Positions 1 to 5,587 of a stretch of 5,587 nucleotides of DNA are shown piece after piece. The DNA is taken from NCBI GenBank assembly GCA_021823555.1, contig JAKANW010000033.1, forward strand, positions 1 through 5,587. Direction: 5' to 3'. Under the pieces are notes generated by a model, which was not told where the DNA came from, made no database searches, and saw nothing but the letters and a program-made list of their open reading frames with translations. Every line of letters begins with the position of its first letter. Position 1 is the stretch's first letter. The position numbers and the translations under genes were made by a program. Source of the stretch: Chloroflexota bacterium. GTDB taxonomy: Bacteria; Chloroflexota; Anaerolineae; Anaerolineales; Villigracilaceae.

Positions 1-81
1 GGTGAACCGCTCCGCTTTGCGTGCGGCCCCGCATGTCCGGTGGTGTGAGAGGGAGCGGTTAGCCGCCGCTCCCTACTCGAT
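1..81 (+). mobile_element. 3' end (domains V-VI) of a group II intron, rest outside window
   Basis: The segment resembles the 3' terminus of a bacterial group II intron. It starts with GGTGAACCGC and has a TGCG-GCCC-CGCA hairpin at about 26-34, like a domain V tip. The GCATGTCCGGTGGTGTGAGA stretch that follows matches, from memory, the 3' strand of domain V and the V-VI linker in one common intron family. A domain VI-like hairpin comes next: an 8-bp perfect stem (51-58 with 66-73) with a 7-base loop, then CTACTCGAT, a typical intron 3' end. The lower part of the domain V helix (about 7-20 against 37-44) pairs poorly, so the copy may be decayed. The maturase gene would lie to the left, outside the window. 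The last intron base is placed at about 81, within one or two bases. The alternative is an ordinary hairpin past the end of the minus-strand gene. The call rests on recalled consensus, not on a search. Confidence 0.5.
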
Positions 82-97
82 TAGCTTGCTGACCTTG

Positions 98-967
98 TCA
101 ATTCTGCGGAACGGTAAAACGCAGGATACGCTGGAATTTCGGATCGGTGACCCAGACGTGTCCCTGCGGGTCCACGGCAATACCGGAGGTCAGCCCGAAG
201 GTTTCAGGCGTGTCGCCATAATCGCCCCACACACGCAGCAGGTCACCGGCGCTGGAGAACTGCATCACGCGGTATGCCTCCGGGTCAGTGATGTAGACGT
301 TCCCCTGGGCGTCCACTGCAATAAAAGGCTTGTTATCCAACCCCTGGCCGTTCCAGCCGGGCACATCCCACTGGCGCTCCGGTACGTAGCTCAATCCATC
401 CGAGGATGGGACGAGAGTCTGGACGCGCTGGTTCCAGGTGTCGGCCACATAGACTCGTCCTTCAGCATCCACTGCCACACCGACCGGCTCGTCGAACTGA
501 CCGGGATCGAGGCCGCCGCCGCCGAACTGCGTGATGGGATTCCCGTCCGCGTCGAACACGACGATGCGCTTGTTCCCGGTATCGGCAACGAAGACGCGTC
601 CCTGACTATCCACGGCGATACCGCGCGGCCCGTAGAGCGAGTCGGGGGTGTCGCCCTGGCCGAAGTGACCCCATTGCTTGATGGCCTGTCCCGAAGCGGT
701 GAACTTCTGGACCCGATGGTTCCAGGTGTCGGTCACGTAGACCGATCCGTCCGGCCCGACGGCCACTCCCCAGGGTTCGCAGAAGGTACCCGGCGGGCTA
801 TTGTCCGGGGGATTGCCGGGATAAGGACAACCCGGCGAGGCGGATCCCCAGCTTCCAATCACCTGACCGGTCGAATCCAGGTGCAGGATGCGATGATTGA
901 GGGAGTCGGCCACGTAGAAGGAGCCATCTGGGGCAAAGGCTAGGGAGTGCGGCGCGTTCAATCCACC
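98..967 (-). repeat. Six NHL beta-propeller repeats at the C-terminus of the Agl23-type protein
   Basis: Six repeats of about 40-48 residues each carry the pattern P-x-G-(I/V)-A-V-(D/G)-x-x-G-x-(V/F)-(Y/F/W)-V-(A/T)-D-(T/P/S)-x-(N)-x-R-(I/V). They start at about residues 930, 991, 1040, 1086, 1139 and 1185. NHL propellers usually bind proteins, RNA or sugars and have no catalysis of their own. Cys976 and Cys992 lie in the longer loop between blades 1 and 2 and could form a disulfide, which would fit an extracytoplasmic location. Five hydrophobic segments between the zinc ribbon and this domain put the two on opposite sides of the membrane, again consistent with an outside propeller. Blades 2 and 4 share a nearly identical stretch in the DNA. 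Confidence 0.88.
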
Positions 968-3754
968 GGGCTGAACCCGGGCTGCACCAATGACCAGGTC
1001 GGCAGAGAGCGTGATGGTCTTCTTTTCGGTTGGGTCTACCGTTACCTGTGTTGTGGTTGGCCCGACGCCGTAGTTCCAGATTTGGGCCGCCCCATCTTTG
1101 CGCATGTACAAGCGCATATCATCGGCGGGCTGCCATTTTTCGAGTGTGTATGTGGCTGGGTCAAAGTTCGGGTCGGTTTGCCGGGCATACGGCGCAATGG
1201 CCTGGGCGTAGGCAGTGTAGCTGCGGTTGAGCCAGATATCGAGGATGCCGGCGCGAATCTGCGGATCGCTGATGGCGTTGCAGATGCGCGAGAAATCCTG
1301 GCTCTTGAACAAGCGCAGAATACCCAGGACGCCCTGGCACGAATAGTTGTCAGCGAAGGGCTGGTTGGGATCGCGCGGCGTGACCAGGTTAAAATAATCC
1401 TGGTTCGGCCACCACATGCGGATGTAGTCAATACGATAATAATTGGGACCGAGAGCCGCATCAATCTTGTCGAAATTCTTGGAATCCACGATCACCAACA
1501 CAGAATCGCGCAAGGCGTGCGTAGGGGCATCAAAGGAGCGCTGGTTGGTGTAATCGCGCAGGTACCAGACGAACGGCCAGGACACGCCCGTATCCGGGGC
1601 GCTGGCATCGTAGGCAATGGCGACATTCAAACCGCCAGCGGTGCGCTGAGAAATTTCCTGTGCCTGGGCCATGATCTGTTTGATGCCGGTGGCGCCGTGC
1701 GCGTAGACCAGGTATTCCGTTGCATCGTCGTAGTTAATGTAGGCGGCCCGGAAGGCGGCGCGGGCGGTGAGAACAACCAGGAATGAGAAGAAGGTCAGCG
1801 CAAAGACACGCCGCACGTCGCTGCCCGTCCAATCCCGCAGCATGTACACCAGCCCAATGGCGCTGAGTATGGCCACAATGGCGGGCAGCAGGAAGGCGCT
1901 GGTGGCTTCCAGTTGGGCCAAATCCTTGCCCATGAAGGGAGGATTCATCGTCCAGGAGATCAAAGCGTTAGACAGGCTGGCAACAAAGACAATGACCAGG
2001 CCGAGGGCTAACAGGGCGCGCCGCTGGCGCAACCTGGCCCAATCGGTGGTATCCACCAGGCGACCAAGCGCCCAACCGGAGATCAAGATCATCGGCCAGG
2101 TGATGTGGACGGTGAGCCAGGGCATGCGCTCCCCGGCGATGCTGTAAGCTACGATGCTGGTGATGCTCCACCAAATCAACAGGCTGAACGTGTTGGCAAA
2201 GTTCGGGTCGCCGTGGGCGGATTCTGCTTTGGCAGGAGGCGGAACCGGTTCGGCCTCGTCGAGCGGCGCGCCGCAGGCGATGCAGACGGAAGCATCTGCC
2301 GGCGTGACCGCTTGGCAATGTGCGCATTTGACATATTCACGCGCATCGCCTGGCGTTGCGGATGTTGTTCTATAGTAGCGCAGGCCGACAATGACGGCCA
2401 GGATCAGTCCCAGCGCGGGCAGGAACTCGTATACTGGCACCTGGATGAGCAGATAGTAATACCAGGGCTGGCTGCCACGCTGGACGCCCTGCTGGACAAT
2501 CCAGTATCCGAGCGAGCCAATGGTGCCCGTGAAGAATCCGTCGCTGTTGGTGAAGAAGGTGGTGTATAAAATGATAAATGGCGCCCAGAAGGTGAGTGCC
2601 AGCTTCCACCACAGGTCGCGTTTCCAGAACAGACCAAGTGCGATGGAGAGGCCGAAAGTCAATGCCAGGAAAAAGGCGATGATGGTGATATCGTGGGTGG
2701 TGAGCGCCTGTACGGAGGGGGCATCTGTGGGGATGGTGACATTCAACCAGGGCTTGGTGAAATCAATCAGGAAAGCCGTCAGCAGGGGCAGGACGAAAGT
2801 ACCCCCAACCATCACCAGATCAAAGGAGCGTTCGCCGCGAATACGTTCCCAGCCGTAGCCGCGCACCAGGAAGTAGGACGCGGCGCCGATAGCCACGAGC
2901 GCGATAAGGGCCAGGATCATGGCGGGTGAAACGGGAGCAGCCGCGGTCGGGACGAGAGGCGATGGGATACCGCCTGGATTGGCCGGGGCCATGGTTTCCG
3001 TCGCGCTGAGCGTGCCGCTGCCCCGTGCATAGAGTCCAACCCCGGCGGCAAAGCCGAGGGCCAATATCCCAATGGCGAGGGCGATAACGAATCCGCGATA
3101 ATCTGACGGATGGTCTTCCCATGGCCGGCGCGTGATCTGCGCGATGAAGTAAATGGCCAGGTAGAGCAACGCTTGGGCGGCGTAGATGTAGGCCGTCTCC
3201 TTGAAAATAAAATGCAGTAGCAACGCGCCGGTGAAGAGATACAGGTATTTGGTGGCGCCGGTTTCGAGATAGCGCAAGATTGCGTACAGCATCAACACAC
3301 CCGCGAAGGCCACAAATGATTCGTTGCGAACGTAGCGTGAGTAATATAGCATGTACGGCGAAATCACCAACAGGAGTCCGGCGATCAGAGACCCTGTCTT
3401 GCCCAGGTACCTGCGCCAATACCAGACCATCCAGACCGTGGCAACGCCGAACAGGGCAGCGGGGATGCGGGCGGTATAATCGCTGACGCCGAACAGGAAG
3501 TAAACCAGCGCCAGGAAGTGGAACTGGAACGGGCCATGCATCATGGGCGTATGCTGGTAGCCCTGGCCGCGGTAGAGCAGCCACGAGAAGTAGGTATGCA
3601 GACTCTCGTCGTGACTCATGACACGCGCACCCAGGTCGTAGAAGCGGGAGACGATGGCCAGCAATATGACCGCGGCGAAAATCAATATTTCATTTGTGAT
3701 AGCAGGAAGAGCGGGATGAATGGGGCGTTCCAGCCAGTTTTGTTTTTGTTCCAT
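98..3754 (-). CDS. Agl23-type (TIGR03663) membrane glycosyltransferase fused to zinc ribbon and NHL beta-propeller
   Basis: This is a complete 1218-residue polytopic membrane protein. Residues 1-670 form a GT-C (PMT/ArnT-like) core with well over a dozen hydrophobic segments, the first at about 21-38. The first outer loop has HDESLH (48-53); its Asp-Glu pair is the usual metal/lipid-sugar donor site. RNE at 143-145 may be the second acidic loop motif, and GERMPWL at 541-547 is typical of the Agl23 family. A Pro/Ala-rich loop spans about 245-277. A CxxC-x10-CxxC zinc ribbon sits at 477-494. Residues 670-925 are a soluble region I cannot assign. Residues 930-1218 hold six NHL blades. The family is named for association with archaeal Agl (N-glycosylation/flippase) genes, and its substrate is not established. 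The likely role is transfer of sugar from a polyprenyl-linked donor on the outer membrane face. The start is supported by GGTGA eight bases upstream. Fold and family are fairly sure; substrate is unknown. Confidence 0.88.
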   Translation of the reverse strand: MEQKQNWLERPIHPALPAITNEILIFAAVILLAIVSRFYDLGARVMSHDESLHTYFSWLLYRGQGYQHTPMMHGPFQFHFLALVYFLFGVSDYTARIPAALFGVATVWMVWYWRRYLGKTGSLIAGLLLVISPYMLYYSRYVRNESFVAFAGVLMLYAILRYLETGATKYLYLFTGALLLHFIFKETAYIYAAQALLYLAIYFIAQITRRPWEDHPSDYRGFVIALAIGILALGFAAGVGLYARGSGTLSATETMAPANPGGIPSPLVPTAAAPVSPAMILALIALVAIGAASYFLVRGYGWERIRGERSFDLVMVGGTFVLPLLTAFLIDFTKPWLNVTIPTDAPSVQALTTHDITIIAFFLALTFGLSIALGLFWKRDLWWKLALTFWAPFIILYTTFFTNSDGFFTGTIGSLGYWIVQQGVQRGSQPWYYYLLIQVPVYEFLPALGLILAVIVGLRYYRTTSATPGDAREYVKCAHCQAVTPADASVCIACGAPLDEAEPVPPPAKAESAHGDPNFANTFSLLIWWSITSIVAYSIAGERMPWLTVHITWPMILISGWALGRLVDTTDWARLRQRRALLALGLVIVFVASLSNALISWTMNPPFMGKDLAQLEATSAFLLPAIVAILSAIGLVYMLRDWTGSDVRRVFALTFFSFLVVLTARAAFRAAYINYDDATEYLVYAHGATGIKQIMAQAQEISQRTAGGLNVAIAYDASAPDTGVSWPFVWYLRDYTNQRSFDAPTHALRDSVLVIVDSKNFDKIDAALGPNYYRIDYIRMWWPNQDYFNLVTPRDPNQPFADNYSCQGVLGILRLFKSQDFSRICNAISDPQIRAGILDIWLNRSYTAYAQAIAPYARQTDPNFDPATYTLEKWQPADDMRLYMRKDGAAQIWNYGVGPTTTQVTVDPTEKKTITLSADLVIGAARVQPGGLNAPHSLAFAPDGSFYVADSLNHRILHLDSTGQVIGSWGSASPGCPYPGNPPDNSPPGTFCEPWGVAVGPDGSVYVTDTWNHRVQKFTASGQAIKQWGHFGQGDTPDSLYGPRGIAVDSQGRVFVADTGNKRIVVFDADGNPITQFGGGGLDPGQFDEPVGVAVDAEGRVYVADTWNQRVQTLVPSSDGLSYVPERQWDVPGWNGQGLDNKPFIAVDAQGNVYITDPEAYRVMQFSSAGDLLRVWGDYGDTPETFGLTSGIAVDPQGHVWVTDPKFQRILRFTVPQN
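2273..2326 (-). other. Zinc-ribbon motif inside the Agl23-type protein
   Basis: Residues 477-494 contain CAHC, ten residues, then CIAC: two CxxC knuckles with the spacing of small zinc ribbons. The motif is followed by a Pro/Glu/Ala-rich linker (about 498-515) and sits in a hydrophilic loop between the hydrophobic segments at about 440-460 and 521-538. The loop is probably cytoplasmic, because such ribbons are normally kept reduced and an odd number of segments separates it from the presumed outer propeller. Its function is not known; it could be a docking site or a structural insert. Confidence 0.75.
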
Positions 3755-3762
3755 AAGTTAAG

Positions 3763-3767
3763 TCACC
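3763..3767 (-). promoter_or_regulatory. Ribosome binding site of the Agl23-type gene
   Basis: On the minus strand GGTGA lies 8 bases before the ATG at 3754, a reasonable Shine-Dalgarno match and spacing. It supports this ATG, and the first transmembrane segment begins about 20 residues later. Confidence 0.55.
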
Positions 3768-3775
3768 ATTTGCGA

Positions 3776-3789
3776 AACTTTCAAAAGTT
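3776..3789. promoter_or_regulatory. Small inverted repeat at the predicted transcription start (possible operator)
   Basis: AACTTT-CA-AAAGTT is a perfect 6-bp inverted repeat with a 2-base centre. It covers about +1 to +14 if transcription starts about 7 bases past the -10 box at 3796-3801, which is where repressor operators often lie. It is short and AT-rich, so chance is a real alternative, and no regulator gene is present in the window. Confidence 0.2.
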
Positions 3790-3795
3790 CGTTTG

Positions 3796-3824
3796 ACTAT
3801 ACTGCAAGAGAGGCGTTCTGGCAA
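3796..3824 (-). promoter_or_regulatory. Sigma70-like promoter for the Agl23-type gene
   Basis: Read on the minus strand, TTGCCA (3824-3819) and TATAGT (3801-3796) are each 5 of 6 matches to the -35 and -10 consensus, and the spacer is exactly 17 bases. The predicted start near 3789 leaves a leader of about 35 bases before the ATG. A second perfect -10-like hexamer, TATAAT (3840-3835), lies upstream but has only a poor -35 partner. The promoter suggests that the glycosyltransferase gene is transcribed separately from rlmN. Confidence 0.55.
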
Positions 3825-3883
3825 GCAGGACGAGATTATAAACCTCTCAGCGTGAGAATTTGTAGTATCGCGTCCGCGCGACA

Positions 3884-4969
3884 TTAGGAAACAACAGACC
3901 CGGCCAATTGACCACAGCCTGCAGCGATATCGATCCCCCGGCGCATACGGATCGTGCACGGGATCCCGGCCTGCTCCAGCGATTCTTTGAAGGCCGCCGC
4001 CCTTTCGCGGGAGGTTGCCTGGCCGTGATAGCCCGCGGTGGGGTTGAGCGGAATGGCGTTGACGTGGCACAGCAATCCCTTAAGGCGCGCGGCTAATTTG
4101 CGCGCCACCTCGGGCGTGTCGTTGACTTCGTTGATCAGCGCCCACTCGAAGGTCACGCGACGATGCGTTTTCTCCACGTAATAGCGGCAGGCTTCGAGCA
4201 CTTCCCCGATCTTGTAGCGCTTGTTGACCGGCATGATGGCCAGGCGTTCATCGTCGTCAACGGCGTGCAGGGAGATGGCTAGGTTGACCTGCCGCTGTTC
4301 ATCGGCAAAGCGTTTGATCTGTGGCACGAGGCCAACGGTGGAAATGATGAAGCGCCGCGCCCCGAAGTTGTAGCCATCCGGGTCGTTGAGATGGTCAATG
4401 GCGGCCATCGTATTGTCGTAATTGTGGAAGGGTTCGCCCATGCCCATCAGCACCACATTGGTGACGATCTCATTTTGTTCCTTCAATTGGCGGGCATAAT
4501 ACATCACCTGCGCCACGATCTCGCCGCTGGAGAGGTGACGTTTGAAGCCCATCTGCCCTGTGGCGCAGAAGACGCACCCCATCGCGCATCCCGCCTGGGT
4601 AGAGATGCAGAGGGTGCGGCGTTTTCTGCCCTCACCCCTAACCTCTCTCCCACCGGGAGAGGGGGAGTCTGCCGGGTCGCCGTAACGCATCAACACGGCT
4701 TCGATGACCTGACCATCGTTCAGGCGGAAGAGGGTCTTGACGGTTTGCTTGTCGGAGGAAGCCAGTTGCGTGACAGGGGTGAGGGGCGCGAAGTTTAGGT
4801 TCCCGGCCAGTTTGACGCGCAGGGAGATCGGTAGATTGGTAAATTGGTCGGGTGAATTGTAGAAATGCTGATACAGTCCCTGCCAGATCTGCCTAGCGCG
4901 GTAGGTGGGTTCGTTCCAGGATTGGAGCAGGGAAGTCAGCGCGGGGAGGTCGAGATCGTAAATCAACAT
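3884..4969 (-). CDS. rlmN: RlmN, dual-specificity 23S rRNA A2503 / tRNA A37 C2-methyltransferase
   Basis: This is a complete 361-residue radical-SAM enzyme, close to the usual family length. It methylates C2 of A2503 in 23S rRNA, near the peptide exit tunnel, and A37 of some tRNAs, in the cytoplasm. Visible hallmarks are the likely general base Glu90 (VIEAVLM), the 4Fe-4S/SAM motif CxxxCxxC at C128, C132 and C135, GMGEP at 176-180, the VNLAISLHA stretch at 228-236, and the C-terminal RGIDIAAGCGQL with Cys352 as the Cys that carries the methyl group. The second conserved Cys is thus separate from the cluster, as expected for RlmN/Cfr. Cfr acts on C8 of the same base, and chromosomal setting and motifs favour RlmN. 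An extra Pro/Gly/Arg-rich stretch at about 101-117 is encoded by a palindromic repeat. The ATG lies 10 bases past the stop of the phosphatase gene and has no clear Shine-Dalgarno, so coupled translation is likely. Confidence 0.95.
   Translation of the reverse strand: MLIYDLDLPALTSLLQSWNEPTYRARQIWQGLYQHFYNSPDQFTNLPISLRVKLAGNLNFAPLTPVTQLASSDKQTVKTLFRLNDGQVIEAVLMRYGDPADSPSPGGREVRGEGRKRRTLCISTQAGCAMGCVFCATGQMGFKRHLSSGEIVAQVMYYARQLKEQNEIVTNVVLMGMGEPFHNYDNTMAAIDHLNDPDGYNFGARRFIISTVGLVPQIKRFADEQRQVNLAISLHAVDDDERLAIMPVNKRYKIGEVLEACRYYVEKTHRRVTFEWALINEVNDTPEVARKLAARLKGLLCHVNAIPLNPTAGYHGQATSRERAAAFKESLEQAGIPCTIRMRRGIDIAAGCGQLAGSVVS
4629..4667 (-). repeat. Palindromic repeat element inserted in frame within rlmN
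   Basis: The core is CTCTCCC-ACC-GGGAGAG (4645-4661), a perfect 7-bp hairpin that extends by two more G-C pairs across one wobble. It is flanked by CCCTCACCCCTAAC on one side. This arrangement is the familiar dispersed bacterial repeat of the CCCTCACCCC...CTCTCCC type, normally found between genes. Here it is read through in frame and gives SPSPGGREVRGEGRK, which replaces the few residues usually found between the YxD-type strand and the RRTLCIS strand. The opposite strand reads LTPNLSPTGRG, another typical conceptual product of this repeat. Only one copy lies in the window, so dispersal is recalled knowledge and was not observed here. Confidence 0.7.
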
Positions 4970-4979
4970 CGGGTTATTT

Positions 4980-5587
4980 TCAAACGATTAAACTTGCCAG
5001 GTCGTCTGCGATCACACTTATCTTTGGGATCCAGGCTTCTGCCTGTTCGCGCCTGGATACGCCGCTCAGCACCAGCGCGGTTGGGCAGCCGATGGCCTGG
5101 CCAGCAGCGATGTCCGTTTCAAGCCGGTCGCCCACCACCAGAGTCTCCGCTTTGGGTGCGCCCAGCCGTTCCAGCGCCAGCTCCATCAAATAAGGGAAGG
5201 GTTTGCCGGCGTAGATCGGTTCCTGGCCTGTGGCGGTGGTCAGCACCGAGATCCACGCACCCGCGCCGGGGATTTCTCCGCGCGGGGTGGGGAAGGTCTT
5301 GTCGGGATTGGTGGCATAGAAGGGCGCGCCTTTGCGGATCAGCAATGTGGCTTCGACCATTTTGTCGAACGTGATGCCGCGGTCTATGCTGGTCACAACC
5401 GCCTGGGCTTTCGGAGCATCTTCCACGGAAAGCGGTTCGAAGTTTTCGGCGCGCAGAGCATCCATGACGCCTGATTCGCCCACGGCAAAGACCGGGCCGC
5501 CCTGTGGAAATCTTTGGCTCAAGATGTGAGCCACGCCTATGGCTGATGTAATAATTTGCCGCGCTTCAACCTGCACGCCAAAACCGG
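4980..5587 (-). CDS. HAD-IIA family sugar-phosphatase-like hydrolase (NagD/AraL/phosphoglycolate phosphatase type), 5' partial
   Basis: The reading frame runs off the right edge of the window. The coding sequence continues upstream of the GTG at 5576, with GFG encoded at 5585-5577, so that GTG is internal and not the start. About 200 residues are present. They cover the C2/IIA cap domain and the C-terminal half of the HAD core. Visible motifs are ATNPDKTFP, GAGAW, motif III Lys in YAGKPFPYL (codon at 5204-5202) and motif IV GDRLETDI with Asp at about 5129-5127 and a TD pair, which bind Mg2+ with the missing motif I aspartates. Enzymes of this type dephosphorylate small phosphorylated metabolites such as sugar phosphates, phosphoglycolate or p-nitrophenyl phosphate; the natural substrate cannot be told. 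The TGA at 4982-4980 precedes rlmN by 10 bases, so the two are probably co-transcribed. The missing part should be about 60-75 residues with DxDGVL. Confidence 0.88.
   Translation of the reverse strand, partial: GFGVQVEARQIITSAIGVAHILSQRFPQGGPVFAVGESGVMDALRAENFEPLSVEDAPKAQAVVTSIDRGITFDKMVEATLLIRKGAPFYATNPDKTFPTPRGEIPGAGAWISVLTTATGQEPIYAGKPFPYLMELALERLGAPKAETLVVGDRLETDIAAGQAIGCPTALVLSGVSRREQAEAWIPKISVIADDLASLIV

Noticed and set aside
51..73. Hairpin as rho-independent terminator of the glycosyltransferase gene
   Set aside because: The 8-bp GC-rich stem is well placed, but on the minus strand it is followed by TCTCACACCA rather than a T run. It fits better as the domain VI helix of the intron-like sequence. 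A weak terminator role is not excluded.
2..943. Long plus-strand open frame of 313 codons
   Set aside because: It lies wholly opposite the NHL repeats, and its product echoes the repeat periodicity (recurring VPGVGHVD-like units). It is an antisense shadow of repetitive GC-rich coding sequence.
947..1786. Plus-strand open frame of 279 codons
   Set aside because: It is opposite the middle of the glycosyltransferase gene, has no recognisable domain and no clear ribosome site. The minus-strand frame shows clear family motifs across the full length.
2820..3584. Minus-strand open frame of 254 codons in another frame
   Set aside because: It overlaps the membrane core of the glycosyltransferase gene on the same strand. 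The product is Arg/Pro-rich and without motifs, as expected of an out-of-frame reading.
3845..3857. TCTCA-GCG-TGAGA hairpin as rlmN terminator
   Set aside because: The stem is only 5 bp with a 3-base loop, and the following minus-strand bases (GGTTTATAATC) are not a proper T run.
4391..4798. Plus-strand open frame of 135 codons
   Set aside because: It is antisense to the conserved radical-SAM core of rlmN and includes the reverse reading of the palindromic repeat (LTPNLSPTGRG). There is no independent evidence of coding.
5574..5576. GTG as the start codon of the HAD-IIA gene
   Set aside because: The frame stays open to the window edge, and residues encoded upstream (GFG) fit the family. Starting here would delete the nucleophile motif required for activity.

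Overview
The window looks like a piece of a GC-rich bacterial chromosome. The most likely source is a Chloroflexota (Anaerolineae-like) bacterium, often recovered as environmental bins. That is an inference from the gene content: a TIGR03663/Agl23-type membrane glycosyltransferase with an NHL propeller, next to rlmN and a HAD-IIA phosphatase. No taxonomic marker in the window proves it. All three protein-coding genes lie on the minus strand, so they read from right to left.

Layout from right to left. (1) 5587-4980: a HAD-IIA sugar-phosphatase-like gene whose first part, including the nucleophile motif, lies outside the window. (2) Ten bases later, 4969-3884: rlmN, the radical-SAM 23S rRNA A2503 / tRNA A37 methyltransferase. 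It is complete, but carries an in-frame palindromic repeat that adds an Arg/Gly/Pro-rich loop of roughly 17 residues just before the iron-sulfur cluster motif. (3) 3883-3755: a 129-base intergenic region with a good sigma70-like promoter (TTGCCA, 17 bases, TATAGT), a small inverted repeat at the predicted start of transcription, and a GGTGA ribosome binding site. (4) 3754-98: a 1218-residue multi-domain membrane protein. It has an N-terminal GT-C/PMT-like glycosyltransferase core of the Agl23 family, a CxxC...CxxC zinc ribbon in one loop, an unassigned soluble region, and a C-terminal six-bladed NHL beta-propeller. (5) 1-81, plus strand: sequence resembling the 3' end (domains V and VI) of a bacterial group II intron, ending 16 bases past the stop codon of the glycosyltransferase gene. 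The rest of that element would lie to the left, outside the window.

The phosphatase and rlmN probably share a transcript because of their 10-base spacing. The glycosyltransferase appears to have its own promoter. No CRISPR array, tRNA, rRNA or defence system is visible. The most unusual items are the glycosyltransferase / zinc-ribbon / NHL fusion, the coding palindromic repeat in rlmN, and the group II intron end.
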